64,000 nucleotides of DNA from positions 7,440,001 to 7,504,000 of the forward strand of contig JBANDB010000003.1 in assembly GCA_037576215.1 (NCBI GenBank), in the 5' to 3' direction. The stretch comes from Armillaria gallica (lineage: Eukaryota; Basidiomycota; Agaricomycetes; Agaricales; Physalacriaceae). The notes under the pieces were generated by a model that did no database searches, had not been told where the DNA came from, and was given only the letters and a program-made list of their open reading frames with translations. Positions 11,843 through 23,903 of this stretch are shown in pieces (within the stretch, counting starts at the first letter, position 1; each line of letters starts with the position of its first letter). Made by a program: the position numbers and the translations under genes.

Positions 11843-12971
11843 TCAACGTGTGAAGGCCATTTCTGCAACGAGGAAAGAAGACTTGGTGGGCTTCACTTCC
11901 CCGGGTTCAGGTTTCTTGCCCATAGAAATAATCCCAAATGGCCATTTGTACACGATTGTCACTGGAGAGTATGTGAGGTGAACCGCGCGAATCAAACGAG
12001 GGACTCACCAGGGTTCATTCACTGGCGCTCATCGTATCATTCAAAAGAAATGACATAGCTGTGTGCTCCATAGCAGCTAGCAGCCCATCACGCCATCGGG
12101 GGCAACAATGAGATGCTCATTTGCTCCCAGTTCCAAAGAAGTTAACCAGAAATGGCGAACTGCAAGCTTAACAAATCAGGGAAGGTGACAACTATCGGAG
12201 ACGAAAGTGGATGTTACAGATCAAAATTATGAAGTGAGCTGCGAGGGTCCATGAATACGGAACAGCCTCTAGTGAATCGTCAACAGACTGAACTCTGAGT
12301 ATGATAGTATCCTTTTTATATTAATATCAGCGTCGTTTTATATGCAGGAAATCCATCTTACTTCGCATTGTCGAAGTTAACTGGCTTTGTTCCGCGGTAC
12401 TTATCATCGGTATCTAGCAGGTAGAGTTCACCGAACGCTTGGCAGGAACAAAGGTTCTTCTGCCGCACGGATGTGCTTTACTGGAACTGGCCCATCACTC
12501 AAGTTATAGGCGGTGATATTTCACAAGCTGACATTCAGGAAGAGCGCTGTCATCGATATCACCGCTGTTTTGTACACCTATGACCAAATGTAGACGAATG
12601 AAAAGAGCCTTCCATACGCCGGGTTGAAGGCTGCCGATCATGACTGAAACCAGGTGAGCACTAATATTTCACGTAAAACATGTTTACGTACGCCAGAAGT
12701 AGCCCCCGGCCTGCAGTTGCTTAGAACGAAGGGTCACGTCAACAATTGTGGCGGGAATATCATTGGATGAGAATGTGGCGTGACATTCAATGATGAAGGA
12801 ACGAGAGATGCGCCAATGCGTCTTGCAGGCTGATAGGTCGGTCGACTTGAGTCCGTCTTTGAACCTCCTTATTGAGGACGGCCCGATATCCCTGCATTTA
12901 TGGTTAGTACATTTCAGAACGAGATGACGGTAGAGCTCGATCTCCACTGTGAGATCTAGCCTCGGGCGCAT
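11843..12971 (-). CDS. Hypothetical multi-exon protein, family not recognised
   Basis: Several coding-like exons are in consistent order on the minus strand. The first is 12,684-12,971, opening MRPRLDLTVEIELYRHL and including 'DIPATIVDVTL'. A donor GTACGT joins it to 'LMIGSLQPGVWKALFIRLHL' after the acceptor TTTCAG at about 12,655. Then come 'GELYLLDTDDKYRGTKPVNF' (about 12,430), 'LEAVPYSWTLAAHF', 'GANEHLIVAPDGVMG' (about 12,100), 'TAMSFLLND' and a last exon ending 'GIISMGKKPEPGEVKPTKSS'...'VAEMAFTR' with stop TGA at 11,843. The exons have the even, beta-rich composition of a real protein, but I recognise no domain. Splice junctions in the middle are uncertain and one apparent stop near 12,070 may lie in an intron. 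It is divergently placed neither with the P450 nor with a partner: both read leftwards, 1.0 kb apart. Confidence 0.5.
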
Positions 12972-13820
12972 GGTTCGTTCCCTTCACATTCAACCCATGA
13001 TCTTTCTGCGAAACCGGAGTGTCTACTGAAGCTCGTTAGGTAACTGATAAAAGGTGGAATAGTGAGAAACCTTCACCTCATCGCTCTTTAAGAACTAGCC
13101 TGACAATGAGCCGTGCCAACAGGGGCAGGGAGACATGAGAGAGATGAGGCAGGATAGAGGGTATCAGACAAGAAGAAGTGGTAGTTGATGGTAAGCCACG
13201 CAAGACTGTCATACTCGACAAAGATTCCGAGCGTAGGTGGATCCCATCATTCGCTGTTCAAGCAATACCTCCCCGTCGATTTATCCCAGCATCCATTTGT
13301 TCATCGTCGCACTGGTGGTGACCAGGAGAGAGCGACGCGTTTGGGAAATGTGGTTGGACGATGGGTGATGAGGCGTCCAGGAAATCGCTTTCTGATACGG
13401 GTCTAGCGGTATGAATGGGTGCTGATTTTGTTGCAGTGGTATAAAATGACGCACCTTCCATCACCTTCGTCGTCGCTCCCATCCCACTCTCGTACACGCA
13501 AGAGATCTGATAGATATGCGGTTGACTGTCAGCTCTAGGACAGGCAGCATATACCCACTGTCGCTCGATGTCCTCAGCTCGTATCGATTTCCCTACAACA
13601 CGTAGCCAGCGTTAATCGACTTCGTAATTTTACCGCATTGCTCAGTTATCGTTACAAGTGTAAGTAGATCATGCACTCACCTTGTGACATTCACTGAGAA
13701 CAATGCAACGACAAAGGGCCGACTTTATAGACTCGAAATCAAAACTAGTGACTAAACGTCTAATGTTCGGTGCGTATGGTAAGTAGCAGGATTGTCGCAA
13801 ATCAAAGAAGAATGTAACTG
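12972..13820. other. Possible exon remnants, no gene assigned
   Basis: On the minus strand, segments such as 'GIFVEYDSLAWLTINYHFFL' (about 13,170-13,235) and an open 79-codon stretch at 13,258-13,497 look weakly coding. I cannot connect them into a gene or recognise a family. A GC-rich, CpG-containing composition matches the neighbouring genes rather than the transposons. Confidence 0.3.
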
Positions 13821-14300
13821 TAAATCACTAGCACGTGTAGCACGTATAGCCGTTGATACTAGGTGAGGCTGCCTTGATGCCACATAAGAGCGGGTCATAG
13901 CACGGAGGCGGCCAGTATACAGGAATAGGGATCCTGGTATGCAAACCCCCGTGATGATGAGCAATGGTGGGATCGCCGGTAAGGTGACACCGCAACACGA
14001 TTTTTGACCCGCATTGCCTTGAAACAGATGCGTCTGGGCGAGGTCCCTGTGGAGTAGACGACCATGCCATCGTCCCTGCGACAGGGATATAAGACATAAA
14101 TTTAGAATAACGAAATGTAGCACTCAACAGCAGATATTATAGTCGTACAGGTCAGGGCGGGCATATGGGTGACTCTCACCTTATTAGTTAGGCAGCACCC
14201 TGTCTCCGGTTCAAAGGTCCATGGGCCTTCTTTGATGATGCGCCCCGGCTGGAATTGAAGCTTGAGGCCTTGAGGCCTGGGTCGATATGAACGGGTGCTG
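13820..14300 (-). pseudogene. Cysteine-rich family remnant fused to the 'E' repeat block
   Basis: On the minus strand, about 14,195-14,260 reads 'GRIIKEGPWTFEPETGCC', a match to the core of the cysteine-rich family at 37.1 kb ('GHIVKEGSWTFDPETGRC'). Beyond the family intron (acceptor CTGTCGCAG at about 14,085) it reads 'DDGMVVYS', again as in the family. The donor is altered from TGGTGAGC to TGTTGAGT. The next 250 bp leave the family and match the block found upstream of each small gene at 47.5, 51.8, 56.0 and 60.8 kb (shared 'GGGATCCTGGTATGC', 'GATGATGA', 'GGCGGGATCGCCGGT' and 'GCTAGCACGTGTAGCA' signatures). It is probably an old recombination product. Confidence 0.6.
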
Positions 14301-14399
14301 GTCGATCTATCGATGTCTGTGGACATGCAGAGGTCTTGATGGATGCATTTAAATGAGCATACTCTCAAATTGACATAGATTTATGACCTTTGAGATATC

Positions 14400-15324
14400 T
14401 GAGACCTTCGTACCAGTCTTTGCAAGCGACTACTGACTAGTGTTGACTCAGAACCATTTTTCCTATGCGCGCACTTGAAGTAATAACCTGAGGCTGCCAG
14501 TGGCGCTCCCGGCATAGTCCGAACGCACTCTCCCTTTTACCACCACAACCATCGCCCAATGTATTGCTGTTCCCTTTCCCGCTACCATTTCTACTGAATA
14601 AAATCGCCTTCAAGTTCATTTCCAAGTGACTACATGGCCTGGACACTGCGAATGGCATCCAGCACATCGCAATGGTGCTGTAGATCCAGAAAGACCCTAA
14701 GGCAACCGCATATAGCCAGCATTTTCATTCGTAGTTGACTGTGATGAGGAGATTGAATACGATTTGGGTTGCAAGAGAAGGTGAGTCTGCTTTTATCCCT
14801 TGCCATCCCGTCATCTTATTCTCCATTAGGCTGTATCAGGTTGACCTCACAGGGATGCCATATATTCACAACATCTCTTCCACTCTGCCCTGGTGATATA
14901 TAGGTGCGAAGTTATCACCAGCTTGCCTGGTATTAGTTGACTTACAGGTGCAAACTTTGATGCCCATCAACTCCATTTTTGTTGGCCACACTCTTTCCTG
15001 GCCTTGGATGCAGTATGTTAAAGCCCTATATTGTGGATATCTACTGAAAGGTGCTGAGCACCTATATAGATAATAGATGTGATGTGCTACACACAACACA
15101 CTACACAAAACACTCAGTAATTGCAGTTTGAAGGGAGGTATGTTATACCAGGTTATGACACTTTGTACTGTAGGTTACAAGTTCCAGGTGCAATGAATAT
15201 GATTGGTTTAAAGAATATATTGCGGTTTCCACTCTAAGTTCAATGTGTTACTGAACACAAACTTAAACTGATACAGAATAACTGCCTGGTGCAGGTTCTG
15301 AACTCGTGCTGGCTGCCTGGTGCA
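14400..15324. other. No gene seen
   Basis: This stretch marks a composition change, from CpG-containing DNA on the left to CpG-poor, CCAGGT/CCTGGT-rich DNA on the right (after about 14,800). Open frames are short and featureless. Confidence 0.4.
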
Positions 15325-17076
15325 GTTTCAATACTGATACTTTGTGCCTGGTTGCGACTTAAAACACACTGACTGGTTCTGAACTGTTTCTCAGGTCTGA
15401 CTTTCTGTTTCTAGCTTAATACTGTTTGCTTGCTTGTCTGTTCTTGCACACATGAAGTGACCAGGTCACAATCTTTCTATTCCAGGTGAGTCTATGACTC
15501 AAAGCTCTTACCCAATAAACCTGTACTATTTGCCTGGTAGCATTCCGGGGGTCAGAAACCTGATTCCCCACTAGATACATGACCTGTTTTTATACTGTCC
15601 TACTGATACACTATTGCCAATCCTTTCTACTGACTAATATGCTTGCTGACCCAGCCTGGTGAGGATAAACTCTCTACCTGGCAGATATTATCTCATCTGC
15701 AGCTACCAGGTCAATCAATCATACTAGATCACCATTAGGTGATCGGATATCTTCTGCTGGAATGCCAGGTGATTACACCATGCAAGGTACAGCCTGGACT
15801 CTTGGTCTACCAGGTAGAATACCCAATCTTCTATCTGAGTGTTAGAATCACTTGTTTTGAAGTTACCAGGTGAGCCTTTTTGCCTTACAAGGAGGTACTT
15901 TCTTCCTGTGTCTTACTTATTGGTATAATGTATTCTGATTATATTGCCCAAAAATGTTTTACACACTTTTTTAAGGGTGTATGTCCAGCAGGCATATCCC
16001 TACTTACAGTTATCCAGATCAGCTCATGGGACCATGGTAGGACTCAACAAGAATTGTGTATGGCGGGTTGGCGGTGGGAGCAATGGGAGGCAGGGGATGG
16101 GTATATGGCAGAACAGGAGTTTGATAGGTGGTGGGCCTGTAGCTAGCCACTATAATTGATGTATATAGATAGCAAGTAAACGAATACAAGTTTTATTGAT
16201 TACTATCAACGTACAATGATGCACACCAACAATAGTTTACAAGCATCAATGGTTATCCATGGGTAGTGATTGCAAAACCATGGGATGCCCCATTCTTAGC
16301 AAGCTACAGGCTTCCATTGATTTATCAACCCACATCTCCCCTCAAGCTTGAGGGGTACTGGTCATAGATGATAGAACTTGGCAAAGATCACAGACTTGTG
16401 ATACACCTGCCAGGCATACACCCTTTAAAAATGTGTGTAATCGAGCATTTTCAGGCAATGTAACAGAATTACAGGGTACCAGCCCATAAGGAACAAAAAG
16501 AAAGTAAACATTGTAAGATAGAAAGTCCACCTGGTAACTTTGAGACAGGCTGTTCTAATGCTTGGATAGAAGTTTGGGTATTCTACCTGGCAGACCGAGA
16601 GTCCAGGCTGTGACTCGCATAGTGTAATTGCCTGGCATTCTGGCAGAAGCTACCTGATCACCTGGTGGTAGATCTAGCATGATCAATCAACCTGCTAGCC
16701 ATGGATGAGATAGTATCTGCCAGGCAATGAGTTTATCCTCAACTGGCTGGGTCAGCAAGCATCTTAGCCAGTAGTAAAAGATTGGCAATAGTGTATCAGT
16801 AGGACAGTATAAATACAGGTCATGTATCTAGTGGGGAATCAGGTTTCTGACCCCCAGAATGCTACCAGGCAAATAGTACAGGTTTATTGTTTAAGAGCTT
16901 CAAGTCATAGACTTGCCTGGAATAGAAAGATTGTGACCTGGTCACTTCATGTGTGCAAGAACAGTCAAGCAAGCAAACAGTATAAGCTAAAAACAGAAAG
17001 ACAGACCTGAGAAACAGTTCAGAACCAGTCAGTGTGTTTTAAGTCGCAACCAGGCACATAGTATCAGTATTGAAAC
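15325..17076. repeat. Large palindrome: about 670-bp arms, about 400-bp centre
   Basis: The left arm begins GTTTCAATACTGATAC at 15,325 and the right arm ends with its complement GTATCAGTATTGAAAC at 17,061-17,076. The arms match almost base for base over hundreds of bases (for example 'GGGGGTCAGAAACCTGATTC' on the left and its complement near 16,830). They converge at about 15,990 and 16,395 ('TTAAGGGTGTATG'). The centre has no transposase. Many CCAGGT/ACCTGG words occur in both arms. It may be a foldback element or a head-to-head copy of one repeat. The right arm directly abuts the hAT left terminus. Confidence 0.75.
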
Positions 17077-20000
17077 TAAAGACTCACACAGTTCCCTACC
17101 CAGGTGCACCTGCACCTGTCCTGGCGGGTCCTCTTATCTTAATCATCACACCTGCAATCTGCACCCACAACCAGGTGCTGCAGGACCCGGGTCCCACAGG
17201 TACAGGTTATGGGTTGCTCATGGGTCCTTGCAGGTAAAGAGCAAAGCTAAAATAAAGTTATAAAATACATAAGCAAATTACAACAAGAATGATGTAAAAT
17301 GTTAATTAAATCTACGAAATCTACAGCCAAGAGATGGATATCAGAGGGTGGGGTGGCTTGTTGACTTAGCATTGACAATTTCTCCTGATGAAAGAACCAC
17401 CTCATCATTAATGATGTTCGAACTGGCAAACTACTAAGAGTATCATCAATATTCTCATCATTGTTGACAATGAGTTCACAAATCACCAATGATGAACCCC
17501 CCAACTCCAACACTTAGCATCTGAGCACGAATCGTAGTTGCATGTTGCCTTGGTCAAGCAAGAAGTAGGTGCTTCAATGAGAGTCATAGTCCTTTGAACC
17601 AGGCATGCCAACATGGAGAGCCAAGGAAAGTTCCTTATTAAAGATTTCCAGAGGGAGGCAGCAGACATCGACAGCCTTGCAAGATGAAATGAATACCAGC
17701 ATTGGCTTTTCCACTATTGAAAATGGAAGTGGGGGCCCGATGGTGGTTGTATGGCTGGTGGAGGGTGCGAAATATAGTAGGAATGGTAATCCAATGTCAT
17801 TGTCATCATCAGTGATGACAATGTCAGGGGAGGAGATGGACTTGATGGTTGTGATCCCCCATGTCAAAAATGAGGATGCATGAAGATGGGAAGGATTTGG
17901 GACCCTGGGAAGGCAGTAGGGACAAATGTTAGTTTTGGGTCGGAGTGGATGTGGTAGAGCTGTCAGTGCTGGCGCAGTCAGCATCTCAATGTTTTCTGTC
18001 ATGTACATAGAATAGTAACTCACCCTCAAATTTGCATTGCTATAGTTGCCGCTCTTAAACATTGGTGGCCTGACCTCACTCCCGCCCTCCCGCTCGCAAC
18101 CTACCATCCTCCTGTACCCTCCACACCGCACCCTTCCACCACCATATCCCTTCTACACCCTCTACAATGGTGCTGCTTCATTTTCAAAGCCTCTCCATCC
18201 CTCTTGCCATCGTCATTGCTGCCCTGTTTGTTGTCATCATCTTCCTGGTTGCTGTAAGCTTGTTCTTGCCCCATACATGCAGATTATGCCTGATCTCAAA
18301 TCCTCTGCTGTGTCTGTGGTTGTTGGCATGTGCAGATTCAACACGCATGGGCAATTGGCTCCAATGTCGATGTGAGGGATGTTGGATAGGGAATGAGTGG
18401 GGATAGCACTAGAATTCAGGCCAATGAGGGGCGGCAATGGGTGTGGCCTTCATCCCAGTTGATTAGGCTTGTAATGGGTCGTTATTAATGGGTGCACACA
18501 ATGCTGACTCATGTGAGGGCTTACACACGGGGTGGGGGATGATATGGTTGCTATCTGGGGCTCTTAGGGCCCCTGGATGCACCAGAAACAACTAAAAAGA
18601 ATGTATTAAGGCATCATATGTACTGGCAGAATCACTTACTGGTTCAATAGTAAGATCAATGTTGACATATGGGAATTCATGGGGGAAACACTTACCCTCT
18701 AATTTTGTCAGCACCATAGTTGAACATCTCCTTTAGTCGTCGGTGGGTAGATCCTATGCTCATGGTTGTGGAGAATGTGGCTGTGTTGCTCATTGCTTGC
18801 CAATGGTAGAGGGTCATACACCACATTTCTGGCTAGTTCATTGTGAGGCCCTGACATGCTGGAAGCATCTGTAGAAGATGTAATCAGTAGCTGCAGAGGA
18901 TGGAAAAGCACCGACAGCAATTGCCGTCCTGACTGTGATGTAGTTCCTTCATGTTCATCCCTCTCTATCCTGGCTTTGACCTGCACAGGTCGAGCTCTCT
19001 GTTTGATGCTTCTTCAACAGTTCTATCTCTGCTTATATCCTTTCTCTGTTTTATTTGCAGCAGCCTCTATTGTCCTTGGCATGCTGTCTGAACGGTATTT
19101 GTTACTTCATTTCTACTGCTTCTGTTCATGCTTACATTGTCTGTCTGTTCTCCCAGTTGCCAAACTACATCTCAAAATAGATATCAACTCTTTTGATAAG
19201 CCTTACTTCTGTGACAGAAAGATGTGATTAAGCGATATGAGAGGGCAAGAAAGCTGAGATCATCAAACAGACAACAAGGACCTACAGGCTCATTTCAGAC
19301 CTGTAGTGTGAGTCTTCATTGTCAGTATCCATAACGAGCCTAACACCCATATTCCATTGTTTTCAGTTATCATGTTTGTCTTTTCTTACATTTTTACAAT
19401 GCAAAGTAAGTTTATTATGGTTTATGGGTGGCAGACTTTACCCCTTATTTAAGCAGGCTTGGGACCGCAAATTTACCACAATTTATTCTTCTCTTCCTTC
19501 ATGGCCAAGACAACAGCATTCTCCATGTGAAAGAACCCCAATATGATGACCAAAGACTTGGCTCTGAAAAAGCACCAGTGAGATGACAATGACAATGTTC
19601 AGGCTACTGGTGGTGAATCTGACAACAATGCTCCAGTCTCTCAATCTCATGGGCACAAACGAAGCAGGCATGTTGATGTTGATGCTGAAGATGAAGAAGC
19701 CATTTCCAACACAGCTAATTTCATGGAGACACTAGGGGACACTGTAGATGAGGGAGAGGATGATGAGCTCATTCATGAGAACATGGAAGAATCAAAGAAG
19801 GCTTGGGAGAAGAGACTCAGTGTGTAATGTACTTCTCTGCTTAGACCCTTTGGCTCATAAACTCTTAGCTAAAATGCGCAAGAAGTGGACCGCTGCAGCA
19901 TATGATCACTTCTCACCTGACATTGAAGTTGCTTGGAACACCAAGACTAAGCGATGGCAGCAAGTCTTCCAGTGCAAGTTGTACATGCCTTTTTTTTGCT

Positions 20001-22698
20001 TAATACTTTGCTAATTATCATACAGTGACCCTAAAGTGAAGGTCCATCGAGCTTTCCATGACACCAGCACTCCAAACATCATCCGCCATGCTGGGGGGTG
20101 CAAGGCTGCTGTCAGCGAGGATGACAACAAGTCGAAACTTGTCCAGTGCAACCTCACTTCATTCGTTCAAGGATTGACTTACACTGCTGCATGTCTACGT
20201 GTAAAGCATGTCTACATGAGTGCCAGACACCATGTCCCTCATGCCTTCATTGAGTGGGAAGAATACTGCAGCATTCTTCGCATGTTCAACAAAGATGTGA
20301 AAATCTTTTCAGCTGACACTCTCTTGTGGGACATCAAGGATGTTTATAACATTGTCAAACTCCATGTTGCAAAGCTCCTGCAAGGTGTGAGAGGCCATAT
20401 CCATGTCACTCAAGATGGCTGGGCTGTGCCTCAGAAGCTCTCACTCCTCAGTTTCGTGGTTGTTTGGGTAGCTAATGCAAAGGTACAGGTTATGATGATG
20501 GACATGATTCAGTAAGTCTTTGCCTTCCACTTTCCCATGCTATGCTGAGCCATGACTAGCTTGAAAAAGTCCCACATGGGTGTAAATCTAGTGGAAATGA
20601 TCGGTAAAAGTCTGCATGAGTTTTGTGTTGTCCACAAACTCTTGTTGCTCCCTGGTGACAATGACAATGCCTCCAACAACATTACCATGGTTCACTCTCT
20701 GAAAGGTGCTGGTAAACTGCCCAGCAACCACATTGCAGGCCCCACCACTCATATTTTATGTGTGGGGCATATATTTGATCTGGTGAACAAGGTAAGCTTT
20801 CAATGTTGCCATTAAACATTACTGTCTAACACTTTTGTAGGCTATCTTTCAATACTTTATCAAGAAAGCGAAGGTTTCCAACTGCAGTCTCCTCAAGGAT
20901 GACAATGACTCTTGGCTCGAAGATGACGATGATGATGAGCTTGATGCAGAGGAGCAAGAATTATTAGATGAATTGATGTCAGATGAATGAGAAGCTAATG
21001 AAGATGCTACTCTTGAAGACCTCCTTGAGGCGGTTGATAATCTGGAGGCCTTGGAGGATGAGGACAGAAATCTTGGAAGAAATGCTGTTATGAAGGTACA
21101 CTTTCCATTTTCTTTTCTGTGAAGATGGACTCACATGGTAATCTGCACAGATATTCAAATTTGGTTTCCAGATCTTTAACAACAGCACCATGCAACAAGA
21201 TCTATGTACTGAGTGTGAAAACACTGGAATCAAGATCAATGACATGATCAGGGCAGTCATCACACAATGGCTGACACATGGACATGGTACTGTCCTATGG
21301 TGTGTACTTGAACTTCGGCTGGTGCTTGACACATTCTGTGAGCTTTTGAAGTGGAACAACAAAAACAACCATAAGAAGTCAGTTCGAAAGTTCAAGCTTG
21401 ATGCAATGGAGTGGGAATTTATTGAACAGTTGAAGCCTATACTGACAGTTTGTGTTCGTCCTTGGTCCTTTGCTTAGTGCACTTATCTTGATTCTTGATT
21501 TAAGTGCTCGCCGCTGCTATGATCACCCTGTCAAAGTCCAGGGTTCCTCTCATTCATCATGTTCTCCCAATGATTGATGACATGATTGACAAGCTCGATA
21601 AAATAATCATGAATGAGAGCCTCTTTGCAGGTGTCTGCACTGCTGCAATTTGGGCCTGTCAGGTCCTGTGCAAGTACTACTCAAAGACAGATGAGTCATA
21701 TATGTACTGAATGGCCATGAGTAAGTCCCCTTTCTTTGTTTTGTTACCTACTAATGCCATACCATAGTTATGCATCCCGCTTATAAAATGGAATATTTCT
21801 GAGAGCAGCAATAGGAGCCTGAGTGGATTGAGCAGTGCTTCAAAATCGTCTGTGAGATTTTGCAGAAGCACTATAAGCTAGCATTGCCCCCCACTGAGGT
21901 TGAGAAACAGATATGTCAGTTGATGTTATTGGCACCAAGTGGTTACTCACCTTGATATAGTCAACCAATGATACTGATGAGGATGATCTGTTGTCTGATT
22001 ACTTCAAAAAACGGTGTCGCAATAACGGTGGAGATGTGCTAGAGAAGTATCTCTGTTATCCAGTCCTTGAAGATCTCGACAACCCCCTCCACTACTGGAC
22101 AAGCTTACTGAACCCATGTGACCAATCAGGCAAGGTTATCACAGTGACACTGAAGAGTGCCTTGGCTCAAATGGCATTAGACTTTTTGTTGGTGCCAGGT
22201 CAGTTAGTTATCATTCATCACTCTTTCTTCAATTAAGCAATTGTATTGATATAGCCACATCTACTGATGTCAAACATTTATTCTTGCATGGTGGACTCAA
22301 CATTACAAAACAGTGTCATAATCTATCAGCCAAATCGATGATTGACCAGACCATGCTCAACTCATGGATCAAGCACCCTGGCCTGGTTGACGATGATGAA
22401 CTGATGGAATTATTTAGCAATAAATCCAAAAGATTCAACAATGGTGGAAGGAAGCTGACAACTGAGGATAATTGAGATGTACAATAGATTTTTTGCATAG
22501 TATAATCTATTAATTAGATTTTGTTTTACTTAAGTGCTCCAACATGGCAGGTTCTGATAGGTTTCTGACAGGTAGACCTGTCACTCAACACTTAAACCCA
22601 TACCTGTTTTGAGATCTGGATCCATGGGTCTGCAGGTGGAAAATCTACTGATTTCAATAATCCAGACCCAGGTATTCATGGAACCATGTGAGTCTTTA
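17077..22698 (+). mobile_element. Decayed autonomous hAT transposon (5.6 kb)
   Basis: Left end TAAAGACTCACACAGTTCC at 17,077 and right end GGAACCATGTGAGTCTTTA at 22,698 form a 19-bp imperfect terminal inverted repeat enclosing a hAT transposase gene. Subterminal DNA on both sides is full of ACCTG/CAGGT words. No matching 8-bp target duplication is present: ATTGAAAC on the left and CAATCAGC on the right. The left flank is the palindrome arm, so one side may have been rearranged. The 17.2-18.9 kb part carries long open frames on the minus strand (for example 17,574-18,131) with no recognised domain. Confidence 0.65.
19640..22475 (+). pseudogene. hAT transposase (RNase H-like fold, C-terminal dimerisation domain)
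   Basis: Exons in order: an acidic N-terminal region (about 19,640-19,830); 'LLAKMRKKWTAAAYDHF' (19,860); 'VHRAFHDTSTPNIIRHAGGC' (20,036); 'HVTQDGWAVPQKLSLLSFVV' (20,400-20,470), the first catalytic-Asp region of hAT transposases; 'SHMGVNLVEMI' and 'GDNDNASNNITMVHSL' (20,570-20,700), the second catalytic block; and 'THILCVGHIFDLVNK'. An acidic insertion follows, with an in-frame TGA at about 20,987. The C-terminus has 'DNPLHYWTS', 'LAQMALDFL' and 'STDVKHLFLHGGLNI' (22,080-22,310), matching the hAT_C dimerisation motif normally read as STDVERAFSxGG. Those changes are G-to-A or C-to-T. The gene is interrupted by stops and is dead. Confidence 0.85.
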
Positions 22699-22839
22699 CA
22701 ATCAGCTATTCTTGTGAGGCTCTGAGTAGATAATCGTCTGAATGTCCTAGACAATGTGATGTTCATTACAACTTTTGACTTCAAGTGAGATATTGGTCTG
22801 GAACCAGGAGGTGCGTTGGACCAGATCTTGGAAGTTTCA

Positions 22840-23903
22840 TAATCTCAAAACAGCAGTCACACACACCACATGATTAGCATTTGAAATATATATTATTAGA
22901 TGCATTGCTGTTAATCATCCAATTCTCCATCATTCTTCTCACCACCATGGCCATCCTTGTCTGCCAAGTCTGTGATGCTTAAGATATTTTTGAGTTCCAA
23001 CACCCTTACATCTGGGACTCCTTTGGGCACATTGTAGGACTCCAACCATTTCTGTTTGAAATAATTTGTTTGAACCATTTATTTTACCATTTTATTTTGA
23101 GATGGGCTGCAAACAGTAAACAAATGGTAAACTAAATGGTAAAGGCTTTCAGGGTCACATGTCATCTGGGCAGTTGAAAGTACTGTGTCAATAGCCTTGG
23201 AATGTGGGGATATTGGTAGAAAGAGAAAGAGAGGAATGAAGGCATACTATCTCGAAGCAATCTCAAAGTCTATGCCCACATATAGACATGCACTTCTTTG
23301 GCAATTCAGCACTGTGTGATCTGTGTGATGGAAGGGTCACAACTGCTTGCTGGTGGCTCATACATGTTCTTTCATGGACATTTGTGACATCAGAATGAGT
23401 GAAGATGTATATTTATGAGCATATAGGAGCTACAGATTATGTATCTGATGCTCAGAGTACCTCTGGATTGATACTTGTTTAAATCATGTGACACCACCCT
23501 TTAAAACAGTTTATAAATAGCTTATAAAATATTATTTACTGTTTCCATTTATTTTGCCCCAACCAGCAAACAGAAACTAAATGGTTGGACACCTAGCACA
23601 TTGTCAAAGAAGGCCCATGAACCTTTGACCCAGAGATAGGGCACTGCATGAGAGATAAGATGAAGCCAGATGCCTGCCCTGACCCATATGACTGTGATAC
23701 CTGCTGGTGAACACCATATTTCCTTGCTCTCAATCTAAGTCTCATGTCACTCTCACAGGGACGATGCCATAGTCATCTACTCCACCAAACCTCCCCCAGG
23801 TGCATCTGCTCTAGATGTCCAAGGCAGTGAGCAGCACATATGGAAACTGCACCCCAGTGAGAAGCCCTGCATGTGCAAAGAAGGATGTTACCTCCAATGG
23901 AGC
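22840..23903 (+). pseudogene. Cysteine-rich gene family remnant, CpG-depleted and split by a MITE
   Basis: Aligns along its length with the copy at 36.95-37.4 kb: upstream CAGTCACAC...CACATG (CACGTG elsewhere), 'AILVCQVC', then 'GHIVKEG' interrupted after GCACATTG, and after 23,604 the continuation with 'DACPDPYDCDTCW'. The intron acceptor TCTCACAG is intact near 23,760, then come 'AVIYSTKPPPGASALDVQGS' and 'GSEQHIWKLHPSEKPCMCK'. Nearly every CpG of the sister copies is TG or CA here, giving stops such as TGA at 23,630. The DNA between 23,035 and 23,595 is the inserted hAT MITE. The right end at 23,903 is the 3' LTR of gypsy element A, so that element also inserted into this gene. Confidence 0.75.
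23035..23595. mobile_element. hAT-type MITE (561 bp) inside the cysteine-rich remnant
   Basis: Ends TAGGACTCCAACCATTT... and ...AAATGGTTGGACACCTA form an imperfect terminal inverted repeat. The 8-bp GCACATTG at 23,027-23,034 is repeated at 23,596-23,603. Sister genes without the insertion read GGGCACATCGTTAAAGAAGG (37.1 kb) or GCGCATCGTCAAAGAAGG (45.3 kb) across the same point, which serves as an empty site. Interior copies of 'AACCATTTA/TAAATGGT' recur. There is no transposase frame. Confidence 0.8.

Noticed and set aside
17574..18131. 185-codon minus-strand frame as a gene
   Set aside because: It lies inside the hAT element, has no recognisable domain, and long open frames are common in this low-CpG DNA. 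It could be an accessory frame, but the evidence is too weak.
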